In this document: positions 47,903 through 58,693 of the stretch, piece after piece
Position numbering within the stretch: position 1 is the first letter of the stretch
Layout of the letters: each line of letters begins with the position of its first letter
Assembly: GCF_004664715.2 (NCBI RefSeq)
Contig: NC_051063.1
Location: 147,275,165-147,339,164 of the forward strand
Source: Peromyscus leucopus
Taxonomy: Eukaryota; Chordata; Mammalia; Rodentia; Cricetidae
Direction of reading: 5' to 3'
Length of the DNA stretch: 64,000 nucleotides
Made by a program: the position numbers and the translations under genes
The notes under the pieces: model-generated
The model's input: the letters and a program-made list of their open reading frames with translations, nothing else
What the model was told of the DNA's origin: nothing
Databases searched by the model: none

Positions 47903-49409
47903 CTGAAAAAACAGGGCCTTCAGAGCCAGCTCTTTCTGCCTCCCCCAGGCAGGGAGCTAGCCCCAACTATGGCTCTCAGGAGTACACAGCAGCTGTATCA
48001 CCTCAAAGTCACTCCAAGGTGCTGACAGGTTCCCCTGATAGCCAGTCAGGGGTCCAGCTTTGTTACCTCTGAACTGAACTCTTTCGGCTCAGAAGGCATG
48101 GCTGGGACATGTGTCCCACTCTGGGGCAGAGTCCAGAACTTTCTTTTTGAGGGGACAAGGTCAGGTTTCTTTTTGTTAGGAGGACCTGCCAACATAGGTG
48201 TCCCTGAAACTCAGACTAGACAAGAGAAACCAACCCAAAAGAAAGCCTCAGAGCCCGAGGTGTTGCCCTGGGCACCTGCCTAGCCTGCACAAGACCCAGG
48301 GTATGAGCTTCAGTACATGCCCCCTAAAAATCCAGGCACATGACTGTGACGTGCAACAAATACAATAAAAACAAGGCCAACTGTTGTTTCAAAAATAATT
48401 TTCTTTTGCTACTGAGTCTCAGGGTTTTCAGGACAACAGCCCACTCTCAGGAGTGCCTGTGGGGCTGGTTGGGTCCACGATTTCACTTGGCCAAGAAAGA
48501 AGGTTTCAAAGCTTAATTTCAGGGCAAGGTCAAGACCCGATACAATCTATTTTCCTTTTTAATTAGACCAAGATGGAAATGGAAGGCAATGTTACAGGAC
48601 ACCAACAACTGCAAACAAAGATATATGAGGCCCAGTCAATGACCTCTTTATTCAAAGGAGTGCCTCTCATGACTCAGTCTCAATGCTTGACCTGTATGTG
48701 TAGACAGTGGTATCAGGCTTGGAGTCACAGTAGTTGGATCTAAACTTCAGAAAAGGGGACAAGTTTTCTCTAATACATCATGGCCAACAGGAATGTTTTT
48801 CAAATACTTCCTATCAGATTCCTTCTCAGAGACCCCAAATACCTGGGCCATGTCCTGACTGTGGAGCTGTGATACCATACCTGTGTCTGTGTTGGGGACG
48901 GAGCACCCATGTGCCTGCCCTTCATTATTTCTATAACTTCAGGGCCAGCTGGCAGGAGGTTTAGAGATCAGAAGGAAATTCCACAGCTATCTCAATGTCT
49001 TTTTGTATAGATGGGAAAGCTGGAGGTGAGAACCCAAGCGGCCAAGCCTGGCTGTGAATGCATCATGGTCCTCCCACTACAATCTCCAGAGTACTTGAGT
49101 TATAGGCACATGCCTTCACGGCTGGCTCCTTGCAAATCACATTTCTTTGTGAAAAACAAAAATCAAGGAGCGAACTGAAACAGGACTATTCAACAAACCC
49201 TTGACATGGCCAAAGTGTGACATTTGGGGATCTGGACTCTGGGACACTCACTGAGGCTGTCCCTTCATGCCAGTGTGTGCGCTCTGGGAAACTACCCTTA
49301 AATCACTGCAAGGTATTTGAAATTCCTGCAGCAGAGTCAACAATAACAGGGAATGCTGTTTGGGTCGGCAGAGTGCCTCTCCCAGCCCACCAGGGGCGTG
49401 CGTCCGCAC
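47903..49409 (-). other. Pcsk6: Pcsk6 intron, 1.5 kb
   Basis: The intron starts at the weak GTGCGG donor and ends at a strong TTTTTTCAG acceptor. A short B1-like remnant lies at about 49065-49130. Nothing else is recognised. Confidence 0.8.
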
Positions 49410-49513
49410 CTTTATGCCCAGCACCGTTGACTTTCCAGTCGCTCGCCTTCAGATGAGCTGGCCGTGACGTCTTCACTAGCAGGTGCTGCACGTCCCTCCA
49501 GGTTAACTGGTTG
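49410..49513 (-). CDS. Pcsk6: Pcsk6 exon: end of catalytic domain
   Basis: This 104-bp exon completes the split Asn codon of the previous exon and encodes NQLTWRDVQHLLVKTSRPAH, then LKASDWKVNGAGHK plus one base. LTWRDVQH is a hallmark of the proprotein convertases, lying in the helical end of the catalytic domain. The acceptor is a clear CGTTGCAG. The donor is GTGCGG, which keeps GT and the +5 G but is weak at +3 and +4. The phase still joins correctly to the next exon (G then TTAGC, giving Val-Ser). A Ser-to-Asn change relative to the human protein as I remember it (ANNQL rather than ANSQL) is the only notable substitution. Confidence 0.95.
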
Positions 49514-50796
49514 CTGCAACGACACAGCAGAGACCACCGAAGTCAGCGGTGTTGGCCAGGCAGTCAGCCCAAGGCTCAGCGTGCAGACCGCCACCAGGTT
49601 TCACTTTGTAACAATGGTTTCCAGGAACTGAACCCCTGGCTGAAAGCGTTCAGGGGATCTAAAATCTACAGGCATCAGAGATCTAGCCTGACTGCCGAAC
49701 CCACTTGAGTTTGTAACAGGCATTCTGGAAGGGGAGAAAAGAAAACCTTTAACGTCACTGAATACACTTATCAAGTCCATGAAGCAATTCTGTCCTCACG
49801 CACAAGGGTATCCTACGCTGGGCTCTGTTCTAAGGGGAACCACAAGCCACAGACTGTAGGAATTCTACCTTTATAACACTTCCTTTCACTGTACATAGGA
49901 GCATGCCATCCAAGAGCACGTGGCCCCCGGGGTCAGTCACAGACCACAGTTCTTGGATTTTAAACCCCTCTGAAATCAGGCTCCATCACACTGCTGTCTG
50001 TTCTAATTGCTCTGCCCCCAGCAATGAGCCCACGCTCCACGGCTGGGGAGTGCTGAGCTTGGTTCCGGCTACTGTTACTGTCACTTCCAAGTTGAAATAC
50101 CTTTTAGGATAAAAGAACACCATACTAACTGCACAACATGTAAGAGATAGAAGAATGTTCATATTAGTGGCGCTTGTAGTCTTTCAGGGAGCATTTTACA
50201 TCGTGCAGAATCCCGGGTTTGATGAAAACAGTGCTTTTCATCCTATCGCTGAGTAGAGAAAATCAGAAAGTGAAACCCCTATTCCTGTCTTCTCTTCTGC
50301 ATCGGTTAGCATGGACTCTGGATATCTGACTACATAAGCCTTCTGCTTTAAATGTAGTTCATGATCAGCTACACTGGACTTATCCAAAGAGTAGGAATGT
50401 ATTTTTGCAACGTGAAGCTAACAGCTGAGTGAAAAGCTCCAAGTACATGTTCATGGTTCCACCCACAGTCCCACCAAGAGATATCTGTCAATGTTTTATT
50501 AAATGTGTCTGTATCTAAATTACCTTTCAATCAGAATATCAGCCAAGGACAAATGAGCATCCTTCTTATCCCCTTCAAAAAATAATCCCTTTCCATTCAA
50601 TCTTTTCAGGAGTTGTTGAAATGAGAGTGACCAGGATAGTCCTCAGGACTGCCCCAGGAGTTTGTTTGGGCATGTCAGTGAGGTTGATATAAGGATGCTG
50701 AAGCCAGTCTCCCCGGAAACTTAGCACCAAGGTCCCAAGCATGAGCCTCAGATTTAGGAACAGACTATGTCCAGAAAGGAAGAATATAAAAACCAT

Positions 50797-51337
50797 TATT
50801 CTCTTTATTTGCATTTATTTTATGCTGAATTTCTTTCCATGTCATGAGTTTTTATTTCTTCGGGGATATCTTCCTCCTACATATCCTCCTCTGTCAGCTT
50901 AGGCACTGTTTCCTTTATAGTGAGAATCGTCTCCATGGGGCAGGGAAGCCCAAGGCGGGGCTGATGTGACCCTAAGCTCTGTGAGTGCAGTCTGCAGAGC
51001 ATTGTGGGCACTTTGCTCACCTGCAGAGTCTGCATCTGAAGCTCTAAGTTCAGTACTGTTGCATGCACTGTTATCCATGTGCGGCAAAACCTGAGCATGC
51101 TTCTTGGGGCCACCAATCTTGTGACCAGTCTCACTGGCTAGTCCAGTCATGCCTTCCAACTCCACTATCAACAGCATGGGGACACACATTGCTTCTGTGA
51201 AGTGACATCTTTCAAATACGCGGGGGCTTTTTAAAGATGGCTATCCTTAAAAGCCTGGGCACTTTGTTTTTCTTAGGTGAATGCCTCCATTTGTATGATT
51301 CTTTGGGGTCTTCTGGGTCACATGAATTGCAAACCAT
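50797..51337 (-). pseudogene. Rpl17-ps: Rpl17 processed pseudogene
   Basis: The minus strand from an ATG at 51337 follows the ribosomal protein L17 mRNA without introns. Recognisable blocks are TTTGAAAGATGTCACTTCAC, a region translating as LNLELQMQTLQVSKVPTM (L17-like), PCPMETILTIKETVPK near the C-terminus, and an AAATTCAGCATAAAATAAAT 3' UTR. Frameshifts, stops and deletions are present, and no poly(A) tail remains, so it is an old retrocopy. It is in the same orientation as Pcsk6. Confidence 0.88.
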
Positions 51338-51449
51338 TTCCACAGGTCACTCAGGCCACTGCCAGGAAGAAGATGCTAAGAACCATCTCATCAGGAGGAA
51401 ATGCCTCTAAGGGGTGTCTGATAAAGTAGTATCTCCACCCTCCTTCCTT

Positions 51450-51522
51450 GTGCAGGGATTGAACTTGGGGCCTCACTCATTCTAGGCAGGCACTTTACCT
51501 CTGAACTATAGCTGTAGTCCCC
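51450..51522 (-). mobile_element. ID SINE
   Basis: GGGATTGAACTTGGGGCCTC to TACCTCTGAACTATAGCTGT is a reverse ID. Confidence 0.75.
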
Positions 51523-51661
51523 AAATGTTTTTCAAGGAGAAAAGAGGTGGACGGTGCATCCAGAGTCTGCACAAAACTAGGGGGAATTCTTAGGCTGTCT
51601 GCGTGCTCCACTTGCTGTCCACGGGTCCTTCCAGCCCCACATGGAGTGTCTTCCTCGAGGA

Positions 51662-51848
51662 CAGTGGCTCTCAACCTTGCTAAGGCTGCAAACCTTTAAT
51701 GCAGTCCCTCATGCTGTGGTGACTTCCAGCCATAAAATTATTTTGCTGCTGCTTCCTAACTGTAATTTTGCTACTGTTATGAATCATAATTTAAATATCT
51801 GACATGTGACCCCTGTGGGGGTCATGACCCACATGTTGAGAACCACTG
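51662..51848 (-). mobile_element. URR1-like hAT DNA transposon (copy 3) with target duplication
   Basis: Termini CAGTGGCTCTCAACC and GTTGAGAACCACTG are inverted repeats. The flanking 8-mers CTCGAGGA (51654-51661) and CTCAAGGA (51849-51856) match at 7 of 8 positions, as expected for hAT insertion. Confidence 0.85.
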
Positions 51849-52539
51849 CTCAAGGACCTTTCATCTGTGACATTGAGCGATGGAAGGCGGCCATGCTGAG
51901 GCCCTGCTGCCTGGGCCTGCTGGACATTGTAGTCTCCAAGAATGCTAAACTCAGCCTGAATCCCTAGACACCATGTGGTCCCTCCCGAACCAATCCTAAC
52001 CCCAGAAAGGTCTACGTAAACTCTCCCTTAAGTGAGGTCTGCCTGAACTGCACCTGCAAACCTCCAGTCTGTCCTTAGTTCCCACAGGTCCACAGGCAAG
52101 CTTACTGGGACAATTAATTGGTCATGATGCAGGGTGTGTTTTCTATTTAGGTCTGACTAACAAAATTCCTTGCATGTTTCCAATAAGGAATAGAGGAAAA
52201 TAGAGAGTGATGAATTGCTAAGTACGAGAATGCAACTTTTCCACACAAGTAACTAATTATTGCAGAGCCCTGGGACACAGAAGCTAACATTTTTTTTTTT
52301 TGGGGGGGGGACTGGAAATTGAAAATATTTAGCTGTTTTTGTTAAATTGGTAGCATTTGAGTGTTTTGGTCTTTAGCTCTATGGAAATCAGCATGCCAGC
52401 ATGCATAATTTCAAGGATTTACACATCTCAAATATTCTCTCTGAATCATTTAAAAACTCATCTAGAACAAAGAATTACTGCAAATGTTGGGCTGTTCTGT
52501 GACAGCTGACATCTAAACTGTTTCTGACTCCACAATTGC

Positions 52540-52760
52540 ACACCAAGTGTTTTTGCTTGGATGGGGAACGTCCCCCATGGGCTTCCTAGTTTGAATACAT
52601 GGTCTCTGGCTGATGGCATTGATTTTGGGGGGAAGGTTGTGGAACCTCTCATAGGGTGAGTCTATTAGCAAGAAAGGGGTCACTGGAGGTTGTGAGAGTG
52701 GACCATAAAGGTTGTAACTTAGGAGGCCTGGTCTAAAAGTGTTCCTTGATCTGCTAAGGG
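52540..52760 (+). mobile_element. MaLR LTR, 5' part (interrupted)
   Basis: GTCCCCCATGGGCTTCCTAG, GATTTTGGGGGGAAGGTTGT and GTGAGTCTATTAGCAAG fit an old MaLR LTR on the plus strand. The match resumes at about 53120. Confidence 0.6.
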
Positions 52761-53115
52761 TGTCTTAGTTGGGGTTTCTATTGCTGTGAAGAGATACCAT
52801 GACCACAGCAACTCTTATAAAGGAAAACATTGAATTGTGGTGGTTCACTTACAGTTTCAGAGGTTCGGTCCGTTATCATCATGGCGGGACATGGTGGCCT
52901 GCAGGCACACTTGGTGCTGGAGAGTGCCCTATGTCTTGGCTTGCAGGCAACAGGAAGTGGTCTGTCTCACTGGGAGTAGCTTGAGCAAAGGAAACTTCAA
53001 AGCCTACCCCCCCTAGTGACACACTTCCTCCAACAAGGACACACCTACTCCAACAAAGCCACATCTCCTAATAGTGCCACTCCCTTTGGCAGCCATTTTC
53101 TTTGGAACCATCACA
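52761..53115 (-). mobile_element. ORR1-type MaLR LTR, nested
   Basis: The plus strand begins TGTCTTAGTTGGGGTTTCTA TTGCTGTGAAG and includes ACCATGACCACAGCAACTCT, the reversed end of an ORR1 LTR. It sits inside the older MaLR. Confidence 0.75.
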
Positions 53116-53240
53116 GCCAAGACCTAACAAGCCATGGGCTGTTTTCACCACAGACAGAGCCCAAGTCTCCATGCCTTCTCCATCATGACAGACGGTATCT
53201 CTTCAAACTGTGAGCCAAAAATGAACCTCTTCTCATATTA
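53116..53240 (+). mobile_element. MaLR LTR, 3' part
   Basis: CATGCCTTCTCCATCATGAC then CAAACTGTGAGCCAAAAATG is the MaLR LTR 3' region continuing the element interrupted at 52760. Confidence 0.6.
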
Positions 53241-53824
53241 ATGAGGAAGTGGCTCATCCATGCACTTAACCCTTTTCGCTCTGACCCATTCACATTTTAT
53301 AACTCTAGGTTTTTTTGGACGTAGACAGGCAATGCAGTATTTTGTCGCTGTCAGTACCGAGAGAAGCTGTGACAGCCTAGAGCACAGTTTGGGTGCATGG
53401 TTATGAATGCAGAGCTCTGGCCCATGGAGCTCCTGGGGTCCTACAAAGGAGAAGAGGCAGGAGGCTTTACAAAGAGAAAGAACCACTCTGAGAATGGTCT
53501 AAAAAGGGAGGAAACTCTGACATGGACTACAACACAGATGGACAGCCATGACAGCAGGCCAAATGAAATACACCAAACACAAAGGGCAGAACAGGCAGGG
53601 CATCCGTATCCAAAATACAAAAAGGTATCACAGAGTTTGAATTTTCAGACTATCTTCATAGACTTCTTGAGTCTTTAATCTGAAAATCCAAAATCCACAA
53701 CTCCTCCAGACCCGAAACTTTCTGAGCATGATATTAGCACCTAAAACCTTTCAGATTTTGGAACATTTTGGGTCAGGGGTTTTGGGATTGGGGATGCTTA
53801 GTGTGAACTGTATGGTTCTGTTAC

Positions 53825-53900
53825 ATGAGGAACTTAGAGACACCAGGTTCATAGACAGGAAGCAGAATGGTGGTTGTCAGTGGCTGAAGGCGAGGGGGTG
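53825..53900 (+). mobile_element. L1 3' UTR fragment
   Basis: GACAGGAAGCAGAATGGTGG then TTGTCAGTGGCTGAAGGCGA matches the old L1M 3' UTR pattern also seen at about 35000. Confidence 0.45.
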
Positions 53901-53943
53901 TTACGAACTGGACCATGGCATGTGTTAAATAAAGTCCTAAGCC

Positions 53944-54050
53944 CTAGAGGAGAGAGATGGCTCCATGGTTAAGAGCACTGACTGATGTTCCACAGGAACC
54001 GGGTTCAATTCCCAGGTCGTCCGGTGTCCAATTTAAAAAAAAAAAAAAAT
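53944..54050 (+). mobile_element. B2/B3-type SINE, short
   Basis: GAGAGAGATGGCTCCATGGT and GGGTTCAATTCCCAGGTCGT are the A-box and B-box parts of a tRNA-derived SINE, followed by a poly-A tail of about 14. Confidence 0.7.
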
Positions 54051-54389
54051 TACTAAGCCCTGATTCTCAAAATGTGACTGTATTTCAAAATAGGGCTTAC
54101 CGAAAGATAATTCAGGTAAGTGAGGTTACCAGCACGAGCCACCTGGAGGTGGCCAATTGCAAGCTAAGGAGACGCCAGGCCTGCTGCTGCCTCAACCCAG
54201 GCAGGGACTTTGAGGTCACACATTTCTATTGTATGAGCAACCTTTTATGGCAGCCCGGGCAGGTCAAGACAGAGAGTTCATATTTAACGGGAACAAAACT
54301 TCAGTCCCCGATGATGCGACAGCAACGGGTACGTGGCAATGAAACTGGGAACACGCGGCTGAGCCCGTCATTTACGGTCCTTGGGATGT

Positions 54390-54660
54390 TAGGTTAGCAC
54401 TGTAGCTACTGCAGCCACCGTGCAGAGCACCCTCCCTATGCGCATGCGCTGTGTCCCCTGATAGAAGGCAAGCCCTTCCCGTCCCCACGCCCCCTTTCCT
54501 TCTCCTCTCCCTCAGAGCCCACCTCTGCGTCCCCCCTCAATAAACCTCCCACGTGAGGTGAGCTTTGTTGCGCGCTGTGACTTTGTGGTGGCCCTTGGCT
54601 CCCACCTGCCACGGCCGCCGCCACGGCCGCCTTCACTGCCGCGGAACGCTAGTTCTCACG
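54390..54660 (+). promoter_or_regulatory. GC-rich segment with NRF1 palindrome, E-box and AATAAA (possible LTR or promoter)
   Basis: A perfect NRF1-type palindrome TGCGCATGCGC lies at 54439-54449, an AATAAA at 54539-54544 and a CACGTG E-box at 54550-54555, followed by GCCGCC-rich sequence. A polypyrimidine stretch then AATAAA would suit the U3-R end of an ERV LTR on the plus strand. No LTR ends or target duplication were found. Function is not shown. Confidence 0.3.
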
Positions 54661-54711
54661 GTAGGTGTGGCCCCACCTTGTCAAAGGAAAAGAAGGAAGG
54701 TTGACACTTAC

Positions 54712-54812
54712 TTCGCTTCCAGGGCCAAGGCAATGATGCCGGCCACCATGGGGGCCGAGACTGAGGTCCCAGTGTGACCATCGGTACAGCGCTGGCGCAG
54801 ATCCGTGGTGAC
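54712..54812 (-). CDS. Pcsk6: Pcsk6 exon: catalytic serine
   Basis: This 101-bp exon starts at phase 0 after a CATGCAG acceptor and ends two bases into a codon before a consensus GTAAGTG donor at 54711. It encodes VTTDLRQRCTDGHTGTSVSAPM and then VAGIIALALEA. The GTSVSAP motif carries the nucleophilic Ser of the Asp-His-Ser triad; the Asp and His are encoded upstream of the window. The reading frame joins exactly to the exon ending AFYERKI. The PCSK5 paralogue has DNHTGTSASAPMA here from memory, so the DGHTGTSVSAPMV form supports PCSK6. The exon is intact, with no frameshift. Confidence 0.96.
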
Positions 54813-57800
54813 CTGCATGAACGGGAGGCATGGGAAGCAGGTCAGGGGAGAGAACTGAGACCCTCTGCAGCCTGCCAACTGGAGAGGGTGGCCTTGGGTG
54901 CCAGGGGCAGCAAAGGCATACTGTCTGGCTCTTCCGGCTTTGTGCTCGGGTGCGAAACTGTAGAGGCACTACAGATCAGGCTAATCCCAGGGTGAGAACA
55001 GAGAGGTAGAGAGCAGCGAAGACCAGCATCTGGAAGAGGCACTGGGCATGCTTTCATAAGGGATCAGCTCAGCTGGTTCCCGAAGACCACAGAAGTCTGT
55101 GCAGACAAAGGGTAAGGCAAGATGAAGTGGACCCTCTGCCGACCCTTCTTCCTGCAGGGGACCATTCTCCTGCCACTAATATGAGTGAAACTGGATCCCA
55201 CCTGCAGAGTTACTCAGTGACTCAGGACTTCAGGGGAGCAGAAAACTGTTCATGAAAGTGCTCAGGAGTCCAGATGATGCTTCTACCTTGAGTTGTAAGG
55301 TAAGGATTGGGATGGCGGACATCCCTCCTAGAGGCACCGGAAGTACCTTGCCATCACAAGGCTTGCTGAACAGGACAACAAGGCTGCTGGTCTTGTGAGG
55401 AAGGTGAGGCTGGCTCTGCCAGCTAGGGCTCTGCCTGTCTTCACCTGAGGGGATGGCTCCAGGAAGGTGGGACACGGACTCAGAACCTCACAACTGCTCA
55501 ACCTGACTTGCACTTTCCCTGGGAGGTCGCAGAGGGCAGGGGTGGGGGGATCAACAGGTGAGTTTGGTTGTGCCGGGTGGGAGCCTGGCCCCTGTGACTT
55601 GGGCTCCTGGTTTTAATTCTATGCCCTCTGCAGATGGGATCAAGGCTGCTAACCTCACGTCAGAGAGTCTCTTGGATTTTCCAGCTGGGCCTGATAGAAT
55701 CAGAAGGCTTTAGAGGTGGAAGGAGAAAGCAGAAAAACCTGTTGGGGAGGTGAGGCATGAGCAGACTCCAGTCATCAAGGCAGGCTTGGAAGAGGGAGCT
55801 GGAGAGACCCAGACCAAGGATGTGGGGAAAGAGGGCTCTAAAAATAAGAATGCCCGTCATTTAACAGCCCACAAGGGAATGGGGACAGCCCTGCACTGAC
55901 AGGGAGCTGAAACATGTCTAGTCCACATAAACAAGGGCCTCCCCCCAGAGATGCCAGAACGCCAGAGAGCCCTTCTGACATGTTGACTTCAGCCTGCGCA
56001 TCTGGAGCTGAGAGCCAGAGAGGCCGCTGCCGGGCTTCTGAGCTGCAAGGTGGGGAGATGTCATTCTGTGCTGCCTTAGGAGGCTGAGTTTAGGATGACT
56101 TGTCAGGGCAGCAGCCGGACACTAGCTCACCCACCCACCTGCTGGGAAGCTCATGCAGCCAACTTGTGGAAGCCTTGAGGATGAATTTCTCCAGCAGTAA
56201 CAACTGGGTCCTTCCACACAGAGCGTGCCCTCTGATCATGTTGCAGCTGGGCACACAACCCCCTAACGGGACGGGTATCTAGCCTGGGCCATACATTCAT
56301 CTGCCAGGCATTTTTACCAGAAACCAGCTTCCTCCTCGCTGCACACTCAGAAGGACTGAAGCACCTCATGGCAAGTGTGAAGGGCCAGCCCAGGGAGACC
56401 TTCTGTGTTCCAGGCCCTTCTGCCTGTCCCCACACAGGTCACAGCGGGGCACCTACTCCTGGTCCCACTTGGTAAACAGCCTTTGAGTGGGAAGCCCAGC
56501 AACTGTGAGCAAGCAAGGCCCAGGACTGGCTCTCCAGCTGCAGAGCAGAGGATTTCGGGAAGGAACAGAGACTACCCTGAGAGGGAGCAGAGCCAAGGTG
56601 GCCAGAGCCCTGCCACGCCTGAGGGTCCCCCTTGGAATGCTGCTTATGTTGGATGAACTGACCCTCATCTTTAGTCCATGAGGTGAGAAGTAAAGGTTTT
56701 AGTTCTCAGATCAAGAACTGCATCCCTTCCTGAGGAATCCCTCACTCCAGGGGGGATGCTGCAGGGAGGAAGCACGCAGCAGCCTTTTGACTGACAGTAG
56801 TGCTCACCTGAACACAAGCCTGGGAGACACTGTCTTGAGGGCTTGCTCAGCCCCTTGCAGGACATCTATGGGGCCTCAAGCAAAAACCAGGCTCCAGTTA
56901 TGGGACAGAGACGCCCATCGCGCTCACAACAGAGTTCCAGGACAGCAGCTCTGACACACAATTTTATCTCCCCCGCTCCCAACCATATCTCCCTTATCTA
57001 TAAATATTGCTCAGAGGAGAGGAAATTATTTTAAAAGAAGGAATTCAAGAGCAATGTTACATGCCTATCACCTCTGCATTTGTGAAGTGAAGGCGGGAAG
57101 AACAGGGGTTCAAGGATAACCTCTATATTATAGTCAGTTCAAATCCAGTCTGGACTACATAGGACCATTTCAGAAAAAGGCTGGATGTAGGGGGGTCGGG
57201 GGGTCGAAAAGGGAATTAAAGTGTTTTGTAGCTAGATGTGTGCACATTCATGCATGATAAGGAAGTAAATAAAGTCACAAGTCTTATTTCCAGGGCGGAG
57301 TACCATCACTGAGGATGCAGCCCTAGTACAATGTATCCAGTAATGCCAGCCTCAGCTGGTACCCATGTAGGCCGTGGCAGGGGTTCAGGCGAGGCATCTG
57401 TTTAATAAAGCTCCCACGACTCCATGCTCAAATGGGGAGGAAGCGGAAATGAACAGGACATGGTGCAGAGTCTCAGCTGCCCATCCCAGGGCTGGGTGAT
57501 CCTGCAGGACAGGAAGGTAAGATGGAACACCTCTGTGACCCATCCTGGGCCACCGCCAGGCCTGCAACAGGATGATGGCGGCTGACCTTCCATAGGTGCA
57601 CAGCAAGTAGAGACCGGGAAGCCTATGTGCTGGGGGGAATGTAAAAATAAAATTGAAAATAATGTCTAAAGATGCGTCTAAGCAGCGGGAGGAATGAAAG
57701 GATACTGGTAAGCGTTAAACTCGAACCATGTCCGGCCATTTGTAAAATGTCTACACACCAACTTAATGACTCTGCATTTGAATTCTGCATTCATTTAGAC

Positions 57801-58480
57801 TGGAAACTCCCCCCCCCCCCCGCTTTCTCTCTTTTTAATATAGGAAAGTATGTACAGAAGGAAGAAGCATAGATCCCAGCCATATACTTAAACAGTTACC
57901 ATTTGAAAGATAAATCGGGCTGGGAATGTGGCTGGCTCAGTGGTGGCGTCCCTGCGTACAGTGGGTTTAAGCACCACAAAGGAGAATAAAAGAAAAACAG
58001 CACCTCTGTTCACTGCAGCAGGCAGAGCTGGCAGAAGCTGTGGCTTTACTTCCAAGTGTCTAGGGCACGTCCCTTGGCAGAAGAGAAGCCTAGAATGCTC
58101 GGGTTTCCAGAGTGTCTCAGCATAAAACCAAGACTTTCTATTTTATGCATCAGAACAGAACTGGGCAACAGGACTCTGGGATGTGACCACAGAATTCCAG
58201 AGAGCTAAAAGGAGATATAACAAGGATGAACCCCATTCTTAAATGACATTTTTAGGTCTCTAAAGTCAGAGAGGGTTTCACTGGCATTTCTGGGCACAGA
58301 TGAGTAAAGCATCTTATAAAATTGTAAAGTCCGAGGCTGGCTGCCAAAGCACTGGGGTTGACCTTAGGCTCAGCTCGTTCACAGAGGGATGAGGCTGGGA
58401 CCTGAAATCCAACAAAATCTGGTGCTGGCCAAACTCGCCCTTGGGAGAAGGAGGCCCTTCAACCTCAGAAGAGAACTTAC
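54813..58480 (-). other. Pcsk6: Pcsk6 intron, 3.67 kb
   Basis: The intron is bounded by consensus splice sites of flanking exons. It holds an ID-like SINE near 57920, a degenerate B1-like stretch around 57040-57180, and a short poly-C run at about 57810. The rest, including 54813-57030, has no recognisable gene or repeat. Confidence 0.8.
57920..58003 (+). mobile_element. ID-like SINE
   Basis: GGGCTGGGAATGTGGCTGGC then TCAGTGGTGGCG, followed by an A-rich tail, fits a diverged plus-strand ID. Confidence 0.55.
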
Positions 58481-58693
58481 AATCTTCCGCTCATAGAAGG
58501 CCCCGCTGCTGTAGGTGGTAGCCAAGGTGGAGGCGCATTCCTCCAGGTACCAGGGTTTGTGGCCGTTCTCAGTGGTGCTGCTCACGGAGATGGTATAGAT
58601 GCTGTTGGTGTAGCCATCACAGGAGCAGTGGTCCCCTTCTCTCCCTCCGTTCCCGGAGGCCCAGACAAAAATGGAGCCCAGACCTTGACGGCC
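58481..58693 (-). CDS. Pcsk6: Pcsk6 exon: catalytic domain with oxyanion-hole Asn
   Basis: This 213-bp exon is phase 0 at both ends and encodes 71 residues, from [10 protein letters not shown] to AFYERKI. The acceptor on the minus strand is a CACGTAG junction at 58694 and the donor is a consensus GTAAGT at 58480. It contains WASGNGG, whose Asn is the oxyanion-hole residue of the subtilisin/kexin family, followed by a Cys-rich acidic loop ([11 protein letters not shown]) and the [14 protein letters not shown] stretch of the convertase core. PACE4 is a secretory-pathway, calcium-dependent serine endoprotease that cleaves after paired basic residues. Neighbouring exons match PCSK6 better than PCSK5, for example DGHTGTSVSAPM and SIPIVQVLRTT. 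No stop codon or frameshift is present, so the exon looks functional. Confidence 0.96.

Larger units (their letters stand above)
49514..54711 (-). other. Pcsk6: Pcsk6 intron, 5.2 kb
   Basis: This intron carries an Rpl17 processed pseudogene, an ID SINE, a URR1-like transposon, nested MaLR LTRs, a short L1 3' fragment near 53830-53900 and a GC-rich segment near 54.4 kb. The stretches 49514-50790 and 51857-52535 contain nothing I recognise. Confidence 0.8.
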
